Shown piece after piece: positions 1-9,595 of a stretch of DNA of 64,000 bases. Numbering within the stretch: position 1 is the stretch's first letter; the number at the start of each line of letters is the position of its first letter. A program made the position numbers and the translations under genes. The notes below the pieces were generated by a model that worked only from the letters and a program-made list of their open reading frames with translations, did not search any database and had not been told where the DNA came from. The DNA is from Chryseobacterium oryzae (GTDB taxonomy: Bacteria; Bacteroidota; Bacteroidia; Flavobacteriales; Weeksellaceae), in NCBI RefSeq assembly GCF_022811665.1, contig NZ_CP094529.1:1798001-1862000 (forward strand), in the 5' to 3' direction.

Positions 1-343
1 CATTGGTTTCTCTCGCGATAAATTTTGTACTTGGAAAAAGCTTTATGAATAACGATAAATAAGCATTAACTTCCCCGAATCCTGAAAAAACTATCTGTGG
101 TTTTCTTTTGTATATTTCTTTCAAAATAGGCTTCAGAGAATGACGTATTCTTTCGGTATCTATATCTATAATTTCAACATCTTCTTTTACTAAATTCAGA
201 TAACCGCCTTCTTTCCTGAGAAGGAGAATTTTAGGATCGAAAAGATCTCTTGACAAATGATTGGCAATGGTGGTGACAATTCTTTCTGCACCTCCGGTTT
301 CCAAATCTGGCAAAATAAATATGATGGAAATCTTCTTTTTCAT
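1..343 (-). CDS. Glycosyltransferase family 4, N-terminal part (runs off the window)
   Basis: Partial gene: only the first 114 codons lie in the window. The translation begins MKKKISIIFILPDLETGGAE, which has the N-terminal beta strand and the GGAERI motif seen at the start of GT-B retaining glycosyltransferases (GT4 type) that build polysaccharide or lipopolysaccharide. A long alternating alpha/beta pattern follows, as expected for a Rossmann-like half. The nucleotide-sugar-binding C-terminal half is outside the window, so substrate and linkage cannot be judged. The start ATG follows directly on the recQ terminator, so this is a separate transcription unit from recQ. The family call is fairly safe; the specific role is unknown. 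Confidence 0.8.
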   Translation of the reverse strand, partial: MKKKISIIFILPDLETGGAERIVTTIANHLSRDLFDPKILLLRKEGGYLNLVKEDVEIIDIDTERIRHSLKPILKEIYKRKPQIVFSGFGEVNAYLSLFIKLFPSTKFIARETN

Positions 344-346
344 AAT

Positions 347-374
347 AAAAAACCTTACCCAAAACGGGATAAGG
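347..374 (-). terminator. Rho-independent terminator of recQ
   Basis: On the minus strand CCTTA-T-CCC pairs with GGGTAAGG across a short loop, with one bulged T, and is followed by six T. It begins a few bases after the recQ stop and ends just before the glycosyltransferase start. Confidence 0.75.
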
Positions 375-381
375 CTGTATT

Positions 382-2586
382 CTAATTGGCTACGTCGCTA
401 ATAAACTTAATTCTGAGCATTCTTACTTCTTCATCCGAAAGTTCGTCTCCAAACTCATCTAACAAAACTTTCATATTGTCGCTTTCAGATTCCCGCATAA
501 ATTCCATGAAATCGTCTACGATATCTTCATCAAAATTATCTTCAATGTAATAATCAATATTCAATTTAGTACCCTGATACACAATACGTTCCATTTCTTT
601 CAAAAGTTCACTTATGGAAAGATTTTTGGCTCTTGCAATATCTTCAAGATCAATTTTTTTATCCGTATTCTGAATAATGAAAACTTTATGGCTGGATTTA
701 TTCGCAACCTGCTTCAGAACCATGTCCTGAGTACGTTCTATATTGTTATCTTCAACATATTTCGCAATAAAATCGGCAAATTCTTTACCGTATTTTTTAG
801 CTTTACCCTCACCTACGCCGTATATTTTCGCGATTTCTTCTACTGTAACGGGATACTGAACGGTCATATCCTCCAAACTCGGATCCATAAACACCGTGTA
901 AGGCGGAATTTCGTGCTTTTTGGCAATTTTCTTTCTTAAATCTTTCAGAAGTGCAAAAAGATTTTGGTCTAAACCTCCACCAGACTGCATCTGAACCTGA
1001 TCGCTTTCTGCTTTTGTCTGAGATAAATCGAACTCCCTATCTTCTGCAATTTGAAAAGGTTCTTTAAAATTACCATTCAAAACCTGTTTTCCCTTTTCGG
1101 AAATTTTTAGCACACCGTAGGTTTCTATATCTTTATTTAAAAAATTCTGAACAGTTGCCTGTCTTAAAATTGTTTTCCAATAATTATCTTTCTCATTTTT
1201 CCCGAAACCAAAGAATGAACTCTGCTCTAATTTATACGACTTTGTAACAGCATTTTCTTTCCCGACAATAACAGAAATTAAATCTTTGGATTTGAATTTT
1301 TCTTTTGTATCATCTATAAGTTCAAGAACCCGTTTTAAATCTCCGGTAGCATCTTTCAATTTTGGAGGATTGGAAGAATTATCGCACATATTGGCTCCAT
1401 CACCATGCACAGGATCAAACTGTTCACCAAAATAATATAAAATATATTGCCTTCTGCTCATGGAAGTTTCGGCATAACCAACTACTTCGTTAAGAAGCTG
1501 CAAACCGATTTCTCTTTCGGAAACAGGTTTTTGAGCAAGAAATTTTTCAAGTTTTTCAATATCTTTAGGATCATAGAAAGCCAAACAGTAACCTTCTCCG
1601 CCATCTCGACCTGCACGACCCGTTTCCTGATAATAACTCTCCAAAGATTTTGGAAAATCGTAATGAATTACAAAACGTACATCCGGCTTATCTATCCCCA
1701 TTCCGAATGCTATTGTTGCAACAATAACATCGGCTTCTTCCATAAGGAACTTGTCCTGATTGGCAACCCTTACTTTTTGGTCCAGACCCGCATGATAAGG
1801 AAGTGCATTAATGCCGTTTACCTGCAGAAGCTGTGCAAACTCTTCCACTTTTCTTCTGCTGAGACAATAAACAATCCCCGATTTTCCTTTATTTTTATTG
1901 ATGAATTTTACAATTTCCTTATCAATATTTACTTTCGGTTTTACTTCATAAAACAAATTGGGTCTGTTGAAGCTTTCTTTAAAAACCATTGCATTAGTCA
2001 TCCCTAGAGTTTTCTGAATATCATCCTGAACTTTAGGAGTTGCCGTTGCGGTTAAAGCAATAACAGGCACATCTGCTATTTTATCGATAATAGATTTTAA
2101 ATTTCGGTATTCCGGGCGGAAATCGTGTCCCCATTCTGAAATACAGTGTGCTTCGTCTATGGCAAAAAAAGATATTTTTACATCTTTTAAAAAATCCACA
2201 TAATCTTCTTTAATTAAAGATTCCGGAGCTACATATAAAAGTTTGGTTTTTCCAGATTTAATATCATCAAAAACCTGCTTGGTCTGAGTTTTGTTGAGAG
2301 AAGAGTTAAGAACATGCGCAACGCCGTTTTCTGAAGACAATCCGTTAACTGCATCCACCTGATTTTTCATCAGGGCAATTAATGGGGAAACAACAATCGC
2401 TGTACCTTCCGATATAAGAGCCGGAAGTTGGTAACAAAGCGATTTTCCTCCACCAGTAGGCATTAGCACAAAAATATCTTTACCTTCCTGAAGATTACTG
2501 ATGATTTCTTCCTGCTGTCCTTTGAAGGTTGAAAACCCAAAGTATTTTTTCAATTCGCCCGATAAATTGGCTTTTTTTGCACTCAT
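382..2586 (-). CDS. recQ: ATP-dependent DNA helicase RecQ
   Basis: Superfamily 2 3'-5' DNA helicase that acts in recombinational repair and restart of stalled forks. The 734-residue protein has the Walker A motif GGGKSLCYQ near residue 46, the DEAH box near residue 145, helicase motifs V and VI (TGRAGRDG), an RQC region, and an HRDC domain around residues 550-625. An acidic C-terminal extension follows. Length fits the flavobacterial family, which is longer than the E. coli enzyme (about 610). The zinc-binding cysteines usual in the RQC region are mostly missing: the segment after YYFGE has only one Cys. The ATG is preceded by a good promoter. It is divergent from kdsD. Confidence 0.95.
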   Translation of the reverse strand: MSAKKANLSGELKKYFGFSTFKGQQEEIISNLQEGKDIFVLMPTGGGKSLCYQLPALISEGTAIVVSPLIALMKNQVDAVNGLSSENGVAHVLNSSLNKTQTKQVFDDIKSGKTKLLYVAPESLIKEDYVDFLKDVKISFFAIDEAHCISEWGHDFRPEYRNLKSIIDKIADVPVIALTATATPKVQDDIQKTLGMTNAMVFKESFNRPNLFYEVKPKVNIDKEIVKFINKNKGKSGIVYCLSRRKVEEFAQLLQVNGINALPYHAGLDQKVRVANQDKFLMEEADVIVATIAFGMGIDKPDVRFVIHYDFPKSLESYYQETGRAGRDGGEGYCLAFYDPKDIEKLEKFLAQKPVSEREIGLQLLNEVVGYAETSMSRRQYILYYFGEQFDPVHGDGANMCDNSSNPPKLKDATGDLKRVLELIDDTKEKFKSKDLISVIVGKENAVTKSYKLEQSSFFGFGKNEKDNYWKTILRQATVQNFLNKDIETYGVLKISEKGKQVLNGNFKEPFQIAEDREFDLSQTKAESDQVQMQSGGGLDQNLFALLKDLRKKIAKKHEIPPYTVFMDPSLEDMTVQYPVTVEEIAKIYGVGEGKAKKYGKEFADFIAKYVEDNNIERTQDMVLKQVANKSSHKVFIIQNTDKKIDLEDIARAKNLSISELLKEMERIVYQGTKLNIDYYIEDNFDEDIVDDFMEFMRESESDNMKVLLDEFGDELSDEEVRMLRIKFISDVAN

Positions 2587-2618
2587 CTAATTTTGTATTG
2601 CTAAATTTGCATCTAATT

Positions 2619-2647
2619 CAAAGTTATAAAAATTTTAGTTAAAACAA
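2619..2647 (-). promoter_or_regulatory. Bacteroidota-type promoter of recQ
   Basis: On the minus strand TTG is followed after 18 bases by TAACTTTG, matching the TTG / TAnnTTTG consensus of the Bacteroidota housekeeping sigma factor. The -7 box ends 32 bases before the recQ ATG. Confidence 0.65.
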
Positions 2648-2731
2648 AAGCAATAGAATTTTTAAGACCTTTATTTATATATTTTACAAATTAAGAACTT
2701 TGATATTCTATACATTAATTTTCAATGAAAA

Positions 2732-3691
2732 ATGGAAAGAGACAAGATCATTTCAATTGCAACAAGTACACTTTCGATAGAAATTTCAGAACTGGAAAAA
2801 CTTAAACAGAGAATAGGTGACGAATTTGTAAAAGCCGTAGAAATTATTCATTCAGCAAAAGGAAAATTAATTGTAGTAGGCATCGGAAAATCTGCCCATG
2901 TGGGAAATAAAATTGTTGCTACACTCAATTCCACCGGAACTCCTGCACAGTTTTTACACGCTTCGGAAGCAATACACGGAGATTTAGGCGTTATCCAAAA
3001 ACAAGATGTCGTTCTATGTATTTCCAATTCCGGAAATTCTCCTGAAATTGTTAACCTTGTAACCTATCTTAAAGATTATTCTTCCGCTTTAATAGGAATG
3101 ACGGGTAACAGAAAAAGCAAATTGGCAGAATTTTCTGACGTAATATTAGATACGCACGTAGATGTTGAAGCCTGTCCTATACAATTGGCACCAACAAGTT
3201 CTACCACAAACCAAATGGCTTTGGGAGATGCATTGGCAATCTGTCTGATGGAATGGAATCATTTTAAAGAAAATGATTTTGCAAAATTTCATCCGGGTGG
3301 CAGTTTGGGTAAAAATTTAACCGCCAGAGTGGAACAGTTTGTATCTTCGCAAAAACCTCAGGTAAGCCAGGAATCTTCCATAAAAGAGGTAATTATTTCC
3401 ATTAGTGCTTCAAGCCACGGAATTACAGTGGTTACCGACCACGAAGAAATTATTGGAGTTATTACCGATGGAGATTTACGAAGAATGCTTCTAAATGGAG
3501 ATGATATTTCTAAAGTTTTGGCAAAAGACATTATGTCTGTAAACCCTAAAACAATCGAAAAAGATGCTTTGGCAAAAGATGCTATGAAAATCCTAAAAAA
3601 CAACAATATAGGACAACTCATTGTTACTGAAAACAGCAAGTATTTTGGGATTATCGATTTGCATAAACTGTTGGATGAAGGAATTAATTAA
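2732..3691 (+). CDS. kdsD: Arabinose-5-phosphate isomerase (KpsF/GutQ family)
   Basis: Interconverts ribulose 5-phosphate and arabinose 5-phosphate, the first committed step to Kdo of the lipopolysaccharide core; cytoplasmic. The 319-residue protein has an N-terminal SIS sugar-isomerase domain (about residues 35-170, with GIGKSAHVGNKI and SNSGNSPEI, and the HPGGSLGKNL signature near residue 190). A pair of CBS domains follows (about 205-319), which is the classic full-length architecture. The ATG at 2732 is chosen because the upstream ATG at 2725 is in another frame. It lies head-to-tail with tatC, with about 110 bases between them, and is divergent from recQ. Confidence 0.93.
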   Translation: MERDKIISIATSTLSIEISELEKLKQRIGDEFVKAVEIIHSAKGKLIVVGIGKSAHVGNKIVATLNSTGTPAQFLHASEAIHGDLGVIQKQDVVLCISNSGNSPEIVNLVTYLKDYSSALIGMTGNRKSKLAEFSDVILDTHVDVEACPIQLAPTSSTTNQMALGDALAICLMEWNHFKENDFAKFHPGGSLGKNLTARVEQFVSSQKPQVSQESSIKEVIISISASSHGITVVTDHEEIIGVITDGDLRRMLLNGDDISKVLAKDIMSVNPKTIEKDALAKDAMKILKNNNIGQLIVTENSKYFGIIDLHKLLDEGIN

Positions 3692-3778
3692 ATGTTAACT
3701 GCTTTCTTAAAAATCTCAGAAAACATATCAGAATTTGTAGAGATAAAGGATTAAACTTCTTTTACTGAAACTTTTTCC

Positions 3779-3786
3779 TAAATTTG
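3779..3786 (+). promoter_or_regulatory. -7 box (TAAATTTG) ahead of tatC
   Basis: An exact TAnnTTTG match ends 19 bases before the GTG start of tatC. I see no TTG at the usual upstream distance, so this is a moderate call. Confidence 0.4.
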
Positions 3787-3805
3787 AATCTTTAAAAAAT
3801 TACCC

Positions 3806-4630
3806 GTGAGTGAAGAAAAAGAAATGTCTTTTTTTGGACATATTGGCGAACTGAGAGGGCATCTTATCCGAGCTATCATTGCAATAGTAATTGCTGCATT
3901 TGTAGTAGGTTTTAATATTAACTGGATTATGGACCACATCTTTTTTGGTCCTACAAGAAACGATTTTCCTACTTTCAAGCTTGTAAACGATTTTTCAAGA
4001 TGGATTCTTGGGAGCGACAGCATTACTTTACCCGAAGAATTTCCTGTGCGTGTGCAAAGGTTATATCAGCAGTTTAATGTAATGATGGCGGTTTCTATTT
4101 TTGGAGGTTTGGTTATTGCATTTCCTTATATTGTTTGGGAACTTTGGAGATTTATAAGTCCGGCACTGCATCCCAACGAAAGAAAAAACTCAATCTTTAT
4201 TATTAATGCCGTCTGGATTCTTTTCATGACCGGAGTTTTATGCGGATACTTCCTTATTTTGCCTTTTGCTGTAAATTTTGGGGTGATTTTTAAAATATCG
4301 GATATTATCATTCCCCTGTATGATTTAAGCGATTATACTACTCTTTTTTTACAGGTGGTTTTAGGTATGGGAGTTGTTTTTCTGTTTCCTATCGTTATTT
4401 ATTTTCTTACCAGCATAGGAATTCTTACTCCAAAATTTATGAAAACATACAGAAGACATGCAATTGTACTTATTATGATTGTTGCAGCAATTATTACTCC
4501 TGCAGATGTTTTAAGTATGATTATGGCAGCGTTGCCACTATTGTTTTTATATGAATTCAGTATTATTATGTGTTCTTACACCTATAAAAAAACACTTAAA
4601 CGAGAAATGGGTTTAGAAAAAATGAAATAA
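3806..4630 (+). CDS. tatC: Twin-arginine translocase subunit TatC
   Basis: Integral inner-membrane receptor of the Tat pathway, which exports folded proteins with twin-arginine signals. The protein is 274 residues with about six membrane segments. The cytoplasmic N-terminus has the family pattern MSFFGHIGELRGHLIRAI, and the conserved region ending in FRFISPALHPNER-like residues is near position 120. The start codon is GTG at 3806; it places the conserved FGHIGELR about eight residues in, as in homologues. No tatA or tatB is next to it. It sits downstream of kdsD and is followed by a strong terminator. Confidence 0.95.
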   Translation: MSEEKEMSFFGHIGELRGHLIRAIIAIVIAAFVVGFNINWIMDHIFFGPTRNDFPTFKLVNDFSRWILGSDSITLPEEFPVRVQRLYQQFNVMMAVSIFGGLVIAFPYIVWELWRFISPALHPNERKNSIFIINAVWILFMTGVLCGYFLILPFAVNFGVIFKISDIIIPLYDLSDYTTLFLQVVLGMGVVFLFPIVIYFLTSIGILTPKFMKTYRRHAIVLIMIVAAIITPADVLSMIMAALPLLFLYEFSIIMCSYTYKKTLKREMGLEKMK

Positions 4631-4717
4631 GCTAAAATATAATTCAATTCCGTTTACAAAGACACTTATTTTTAAATATCATTCATTACAGATATTCAAA
4701 AATATTTATATGATATC

Positions 4718-4753
4718 AATCCGTTACACTTCATTGTTGTAACGGATTTTTTT
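4718..4753 (+). terminator. Rho-independent terminator after tatC
   Basis: AATCCGTTACA pairs perfectly with TGTAACGGATT around a 7-base loop and is followed by a run of T. It ends the kdsD-tatC direction of transcription. Confidence 0.85.
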
Positions 4754-4838
4754 AGTTTAAATCTTATCATTAAAACGCCTAAAGTCATCCTGAAATACAG
4801 GATTTATTAAATTTCAGAATTTGTTGAATAATATTCTT

Positions 4839-4846
4839 TATTTTTG
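4839..4846 (+). promoter_or_regulatory. -7 box (TATTTTTG) ahead of the M1 peptidase
   Basis: An exact TAnnTTTG match lies 22 bases upstream of the ATG. Two overlapping TTG triplets lie 12-15 bases further up, which is closer than usual. Confidence 0.4.
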
Positions 4847-4868
4847 AATATCATTTATAAAATTTAAG

Positions 4869-6518
4869 ATGAAAATAATTTCGTTGGCACTTTTATTCTG
4901 TTCAACTTTACATTTTGGGCAACTTTTTAATCATGATAAAACGTTCACAAAACAGGATACTTTAAAAGGATCTAACACAGAATACAGAAATTTTTGGGAT
5001 GTAAAAAGGTATGATCTGTCTATTGAGCCTGAATTTGAAAAGAAAAGCATTTCAGGAACTAATAAAATCAGTTTTGAAATTACCAAAGATATTTCCAATC
5101 CTATATTTCAGATAGATTTGCAGCAACCCTTAGTTGTTCATGCAGTACAATGCAGTTTTCCGACTTCTAAAGCTTTTAAAAGAGACGGCGATTTTATTTT
5201 TATTTCTTCTAACAAAGATTTCAAAAAAGGAGAAAGATTCTCAATAGAAATTTCTTATTCCGGAGAGCCTATTATTGCTAAAAATGCACCTTGGGACGGC
5301 GGATGGATTTTCACTAAAGATGAAAAAGGAAATCCTTGGATGAGTGTTGCAGACGAAGGAATTGGTGCTTCTGTCTGGCTTCCTGTAAAAGATATTTGGA
5401 GCGATGAGCCAGATGAAGGAATGACCATGAACATCATTACCAAAATGGGATTGGTCGGCGTCGGTAACGGAAGACTGATAGACAAAAAAGTAGCAATTGG
5501 AAATTCTATTGGAGATAACAGAACGGTCTGGACTTGGGAAGTAAAAAATACCATTAATCCTTATTCTATTATCCCGAGTATCGGAAAATATGTCAATTTT
5601 AAAGATACTTATGACGGCGAAAAAGGAAAGCTGGATTTAGATTATTGGGTAATTGACTATAATTTAGAAAAAGCAAAAAAACAGTTTCAGCAGGTAAAAC
5701 CTATGTTGAAATCTTTCGAATATTGGTTCGGTCCGTATCCTTTTTATGAAGATTCTTACAAGTTGGTAGAAACGCCGTATTTAGGGATGGAACACCAAAG
5801 CAATATTGCTTACGGTAATGGTTACGCAAACGGTTATTTAGGAACAGATCTTTCGGGAACCGGAGTGGGGCTTAATTGGGATTACATTATTATTCATGAA
5901 AGCGGACACGAATGGTTTGCCAATAATATTACGGCAACCGACAAAGCAGATATGTGGATTCATGAAGCTTTTACCATGTATTCTGAAGTTTTGTTTACTG
6001 AAAGTTTTATGGATAAAAAGTCTGCTGATATTTATGCCCAAGGGCTTCAAAAAAATATAGAAAACGACATTCCGCTTATTGGGAAATATGGTGTAAATAA
6101 TGAAGGAAGCAGCGATATTTACAATAAAGGAGCAAGTTTAATCCACACCATAAGACAGGTCATTAACAATGATGAAAAGTTTAGACAAATTCTTAGAGGA
6201 TTAAACAAAGATTTCTACCATAAAAATATTACTACACAACAGGTTGAACGATATATTTCTGAAAAATCGGGTATCGATTTTTCTACGGTATTCAATCAAT
6301 ATTTAAGAACTACAAAAGTTCCGGTCTTAGAATATGTACAAACAGGTAATAAACTGAAATTCCGTTATACGAATACAGTAAAAGGCTTAAAGCTTCCCAT
6401 TAGAATTGATAATCAAACAATTAACCCGACAGAAGATTGGCAGACTGTAAAGCTTTCCAACTCAAATGCAGTGGAATTCAACAGAAATTATTATATCAAA
6501 TATAAAACGGCTAATTAA
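4869..6518 (+). CDS. Secreted M1-family zinc metallopeptidase
   Basis: Aminopeptidase-like zinc protease of the gluzincin M1 family, probably periplasmic or outer-surface. A signal peptide (MKIISLALLFCSTLHFGQ) is followed by the N-terminal beta domain. The substrate-binding motif GMEHQS replaces the canonical GAMEN, as in many bacterial M1 enzymes. The zinc site is HESGH at residues 343-347, with the third ligand Glu at 366, giving the HExxH-x18-E spacing of the family. At 549 residues it lacks the large C-terminal helical domain of the classical 850-900-residue enzymes. It is monocistronic, with a terminator on each side. The specific peptide substrate is unknown. Confidence 0.88.
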   Translation: MKIISLALLFCSTLHFGQLFNHDKTFTKQDTLKGSNTEYRNFWDVKRYDLSIEPEFEKKSISGTNKISFEITKDISNPIFQIDLQQPLVVHAVQCSFPTSKAFKRDGDFIFISSNKDFKKGERFSIEISYSGEPIIAKNAPWDGGWIFTKDEKGNPWMSVADEGIGASVWLPVKDIWSDEPDEGMTMNIITKMGLVGVGNGRLIDKKVAIGNSIGDNRTVWTWEVKNTINPYSIIPSIGKYVNFKDTYDGEKGKLDLDYWVIDYNLEKAKKQFQQVKPMLKSFEYWFGPYPFYEDSYKLVETPYLGMEHQSNIAYGNGYANGYLGTDLSGTGVGLNWDYIIIHESGHEWFANNITATDKADMWIHEAFTMYSEVLFTESFMDKKSADIYAQGLQKNIENDIPLIGKYGVNNEGSSDIYNKGASLIHTIRQVINNDEKFRQILRGLNKDFYHKNITTQQVERYISEKSGIDFSTVFNQYLRTTKVPVLEYVQTGNKLKFRYTNTVKGLKLPIRIDNQTINPTEDWQTVKLSNSNAVEFNRNYYIKYKTAN

Positions 6519-6548
6519 GAGCCACTTAAAACTATACTTACTCAGTAA

Positions 6549-6583
6549 AAATTAAAAAGTCGGAAGAAAAATCCTTCCGACTT
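6549..6583 (-). terminator. Terminator of the blaI-blaR1-GLPGLI operon
   Basis: AAGTCGGAAG pairs with CTTCCGACTT. On the minus strand it is followed by a T-rich tail, so it serves the operon ending at 6619. It also lies between the two convergent genes and may stop both. Confidence 0.7.
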
Positions 6584-6618
6584 CCACAGGAAAATCCCTG
6601 TACTTTACTACTTCAAAA

Positions 6619-7518
6619 TTATTTATATAAATCTGGTTCTATAAAATTATTATTCTTTTTAAAACTCTCTCTTAGGTTTTTTTCGATTTCCCTAAAAACT
6701 TGGTTTGGATCTGAAATCTCTCTACCATCTGCAGATTTGGATTTAAAAATAACCTTATTATTACCATCCGAATTCTTCATCATCATTTCCCGCATATTTT
6801 TAGTAGGATCGTTTACGTAGTTTTTCCATACTTTTTTAAATTGCTTTTCATTGGTTTCGATTTCTTTACCACCCATCCCGAACAATTGAATCCCTGCCGG
6901 AAGATCCTGCTCCTGAGTTTTTACGGTTTGAAAAGTTTTATTACCCACCAAAGTCATCGAGTGAGAACCTGTTTTATCTTCAATTTTCACAATTAAACCG
7001 GGAAGACCGTAAAATTTATAAGGTCCGTCCTGAAAAGGGATGTCTGTAGAAAACCAAGCAACCCATTCTCTTCCGCCAAAATTGGTAGTTGCTTTTTGAG
7101 CATTATATTCTCCTATTTTCTGCTTATCCTGCAATATTTTCCATTCTGGTTTCTGGTCTTCTTCAACTTTGTAGGTATCTGAAGAAACTTTTAAGTAGAT
7201 AAACGTTTTAAAATCCGGATACTGCTTTGTTACTTTATACCCTACTACGCCACCTTTTTCGGTTCTTTTAATGGTGAAATTTCCGGAAGAAACTTTCATT
7301 TGCTTTTCCAGTTCCGCTTTTGTGGTAGAATCTGAAATATATTTGTCTTGACTATAATAACTGGATCCGTTTTTATCAATATCCAAAAGCATCATTTCTT
7401 TTTTTACATCCGCTTTATTGGTAGAATCCGGGATAAATTTATACTCGTAAAAAAAACGATTTTGTGCAAAGCTGAAAAAACCGCTTATTATCATTAAAAA
7501 GGCAATAATTTTTCTCAT
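6619..7518 (-). CDS. GLPGLI family secreted protein
   Basis: Member of a Bacteroidota-only family (GLPGLI, Porphyromonas type) of unknown function, exported through a signal peptide (MRKIIAFLMIISGFFSFAQ). The hallmark is present as YGLPGLIVKIED near residue 170, with GGREWVAWFSTDIPF just before it, the usual family context. The protein is 299 residues, normal for the family. It is the last gene of an operon with a BlaI-type repressor and an M56 membrane protease, 70 bases after the latter. This suggests that it is made in response to whatever the M56 protein senses at the envelope. No catalytic motif is visible. Confidence 0.85.
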   Translation of the reverse strand: MRKIIAFLMIISGFFSFAQNRFFYEYKFIPDSTNKADVKKEMMLLDIDKNGSSYYSQDKYISDSTTKAELEKQMKVSSGNFTIKRTEKGGVVGYKVTKQYPDFKTFIYLKVSSDTYKVEEDQKPEWKILQDKQKIGEYNAQKATTNFGGREWVAWFSTDIPFQDGPYKFYGLPGLIVKIEDKTGSHSMTLVGNKTFQTVKTQEQDLPAGIQLFGMGGKEIETNEKQFKKVWKNYVNDPTKNMREMMMKNSDGNNKVIFKSKSADGREISDPNQVFREIEKNLRESFKKNNNFIEPDLYK

Positions 7519-7588
7519 TATTGGGTTTTGTTTAATTTAGTTCTATTAGTTTTTTTCATTTAGAATAAATGATACTGTATTTTGAAAG

Positions 7589-9595
7589 CTATTTTTTCTT
7601 CAATTTAATATGAATCTCTCCTGCTTGCTTTCCATCAACCTTTGTTTTATTAACATTCATAGATTCTATATCTTTAGGATTAATATTCTGCATTTCTTCT
7701 TTTGATATAGGATTTCCATCGACAAAATATTTAATATTTTCATCAGAATTAGCTTTAATCATCTCTGCAGCAGTAGTTTTGAAAACCGTGCCACGAGAAA
7801 GAATTGGAGCATTTGGTGGAATTGGAGGATTTGGAGTTTCTGTATATTTCGTTGTTGCAGTATATTTTACTTTAGAATCGTATGCATTCACAGAAATCAT
7901 CCATGGATTTCCCTGCAAATCTTTTTGTTGCTTTTTAATATCGCGTAACTTTTCTTCAACTTTAGCTCGCTCTTTTGCAAGTTTTTCTAGTTTTCGAAGT
8001 TCTTTTTTAGAAAGGTTTCCTTTGCCATTTATAATTTCATTATTCAAATTACTAAGTTCATTAAATAAAAATTTACCGCCAAGATCTTTATCCAAATCAA
8101 GTCTTTTAACACTTGGGAAACTACTTTTACTATCTCTACTCTGTATATAAATATTATTAGTTTTACCAAGCTTTTCTTTAAAATCTGAAGAATTAAACTT
8201 ATCTCTTAAAAATTTTAATACTTTGGCATCAACATTCAAATCTTTAAAAACTTTTGCATCAAAAATTTTATCGAAATCTTTTTCCTCTCCATTTACGGTT
8301 ACTTTATAATTGTCTCCGTCCGGAAAAATTCTTTTAATCTCTACTTTATCAACATTAAATTTGGGACTAATTGCTGCAATATTATTTCTAATATCTTCTA
8401 CCCTTTTCATATCCATATCGAATAATTTGTCTTTATCGACAATTTTATCCATTTCTCGGGTAAGACTTTTAAGTTCTTTTGCTTTTAGCTCAAACTCATA
8501 GCTATTCTCACCCTTTTCTTTGGCAATTTTTTTAAGTTCTGCAGATTTTTCTTTGGATTTTTCGCTTAGTGTTTTTAGTTTTTCAGATTGTATTTTCAGT
8601 TTTTCATTGGCATTAGAAATTTTATCCTGCTGCAATTGTACTATCTGCTCAACTTCATTTTTGGGTGATAAAGTGTCTTTTTTTATTTCGGAAACAGCTT
8701 TATCGATTTCGATATTGGTTTCCTTAATTTCTTTATTTTTTGCATTTACCATATAAGCAAAGGCAACAGTAAAAAGCACAGGTAGGGCAAATATTCTTCG
8801 CGCATAACCGAATTTTGTTTTGGGTTTTTGTAACATTTTAAGTCTTTTTTTAAGGTTTGAACTAAGAAACGGACTTGTAGCAGGCAACTGTGTTCCGGAA
8901 AAGTGGCTTGCTAAAAGCATCTGCGCAAATGCTTTGGTATCCGATTGTTTAACGGCTTTTTTATCAGCCAGATATTCGTGTATAAGATTGATTTCTTTTT
9001 TAATGATGTGGAAGAAAGGGTTAAACCAAAAAACTGAAGTTATAATTTCCACAATAATTTTGTCGACAGAATGTTTCTGTTCAATATGAACCATTTCGTG
9101 CTTCAGAATCTGTTTTCCTACTTCAGAGTTCAGCGTAATGGTGTTTTTCCAAAAAAGATTTTTGAAATAAGAAAATGGTGCTTCCGAAAGATTGGTCTGA
9201 TAGAAATTAACTCCTTCAAAACTTTCTTTCTGAAACTGTGTTTTCAGTTGTTGTATTCTGAAAATTCCGTAAAGAAATTTCCCTAAAAAATAGAAAGAAA
9301 CCACTCCCAGAGCTGAAAAAATAATTTTAAGATAAATGTAGTCATTGTTTATAGTATTTTCTTGGTTAATATTCTGAAACTGACTGAGTAATAAAAACAG
9401 ATTCTTACTTACTTCAATGGTAAAATCTTCTACTTTTATTAAAGGCAGCAAAATGGAGATTCCCATAGCCGAAAGAAGATAAAACCTATTGTAATGATGA
9501 AACGTCTTGTCTTTTAAAGACAACTGATAATAGAGAAACATTACACCGGAGCATAAAATTACTTTACCTAAATAAAAAAATACAGCTTCCATCAT
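7589..9595 (-). CDS. BlaR1-like M56 membrane metallopeptidase with plug-like C-terminus
   Basis: Membrane sensor-protease of the BlaR1/MecR1 class, expected to inactivate the partner repressor encoded just upstream. Hydrophobic segments occupy about residues 1-25, 38-55 and 88-112. The zinc site HEMVH is at 166-170, followed by the EYLADKKAV-type family motif, and a further membrane span lies near 268-285. The penicillin-binding domain of true BlaR1 is absent. In its place there is a long charged coiled-coil region (about 290-580) and a C-terminal segment (YFVDGNPISKEEMQNINPKD and onward) resembling the plug domain of TonB-dependent receptors. The ATG overlaps the blaI stop in a TAATG junction, so translation is coupled. 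The signal sensed is unknown. Confidence 0.85.
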   Translation of the reverse strand: MMEAVFFYLGKVILCSGVMFLYYQLSLKDKTFHHYNRFYLLSAMGISILLPLIKVEDFTIEVSKNLFLLLSQFQNINQENTINNDYIYLKIIFSALGVVSFYFLGKFLYGIFRIQQLKTQFQKESFEGVNFYQTNLSEAPFSYFKNLFWKNTITLNSEVGKQILKHEMVHIEQKHSVDKIIVEIITSVFWFNPFFHIIKKEINLIHEYLADKKAVKQSDTKAFAQMLLASHFSGTQLPATSPFLSSNLKKRLKMLQKPKTKFGYARRIFALPVLFTVAFAYMVNAKNKEIKETNIEIDKAVSEIKKDTLSPKNEVEQIVQLQQDKISNANEKLKIQSEKLKTLSEKSKEKSAELKKIAKEKGENSYEFELKAKELKSLTREMDKIVDKDKLFDMDMKRVEDIRNNIAAISPKFNVDKVEIKRIFPDGDNYKVTVNGEEKDFDKIFDAKVFKDLNVDAKVLKFLRDKFNSSDFKEKLGKTNNIYIQSRDSKSSFPSVKRLDLDKDLGGKFLFNELSNLNNEIINGKGNLSKKELRKLEKLAKERAKVEEKLRDIKKQQKDLQGNPWMISVNAYDSKVKYTATTKYTETPNPPIPPNAPILSRGTVFKTTAAEMIKANSDENIKYFVDGNPISKEEMQNINPKDIESMNVNKTKVDGKQAGEIHIKLKKK

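Noticed and set aside
1447-2007. Open frame of 186 codons on the plus strand inside recQ
   Set aside because: Shadow of recQ, with many cysteines and phenylalanines and no domain pattern.
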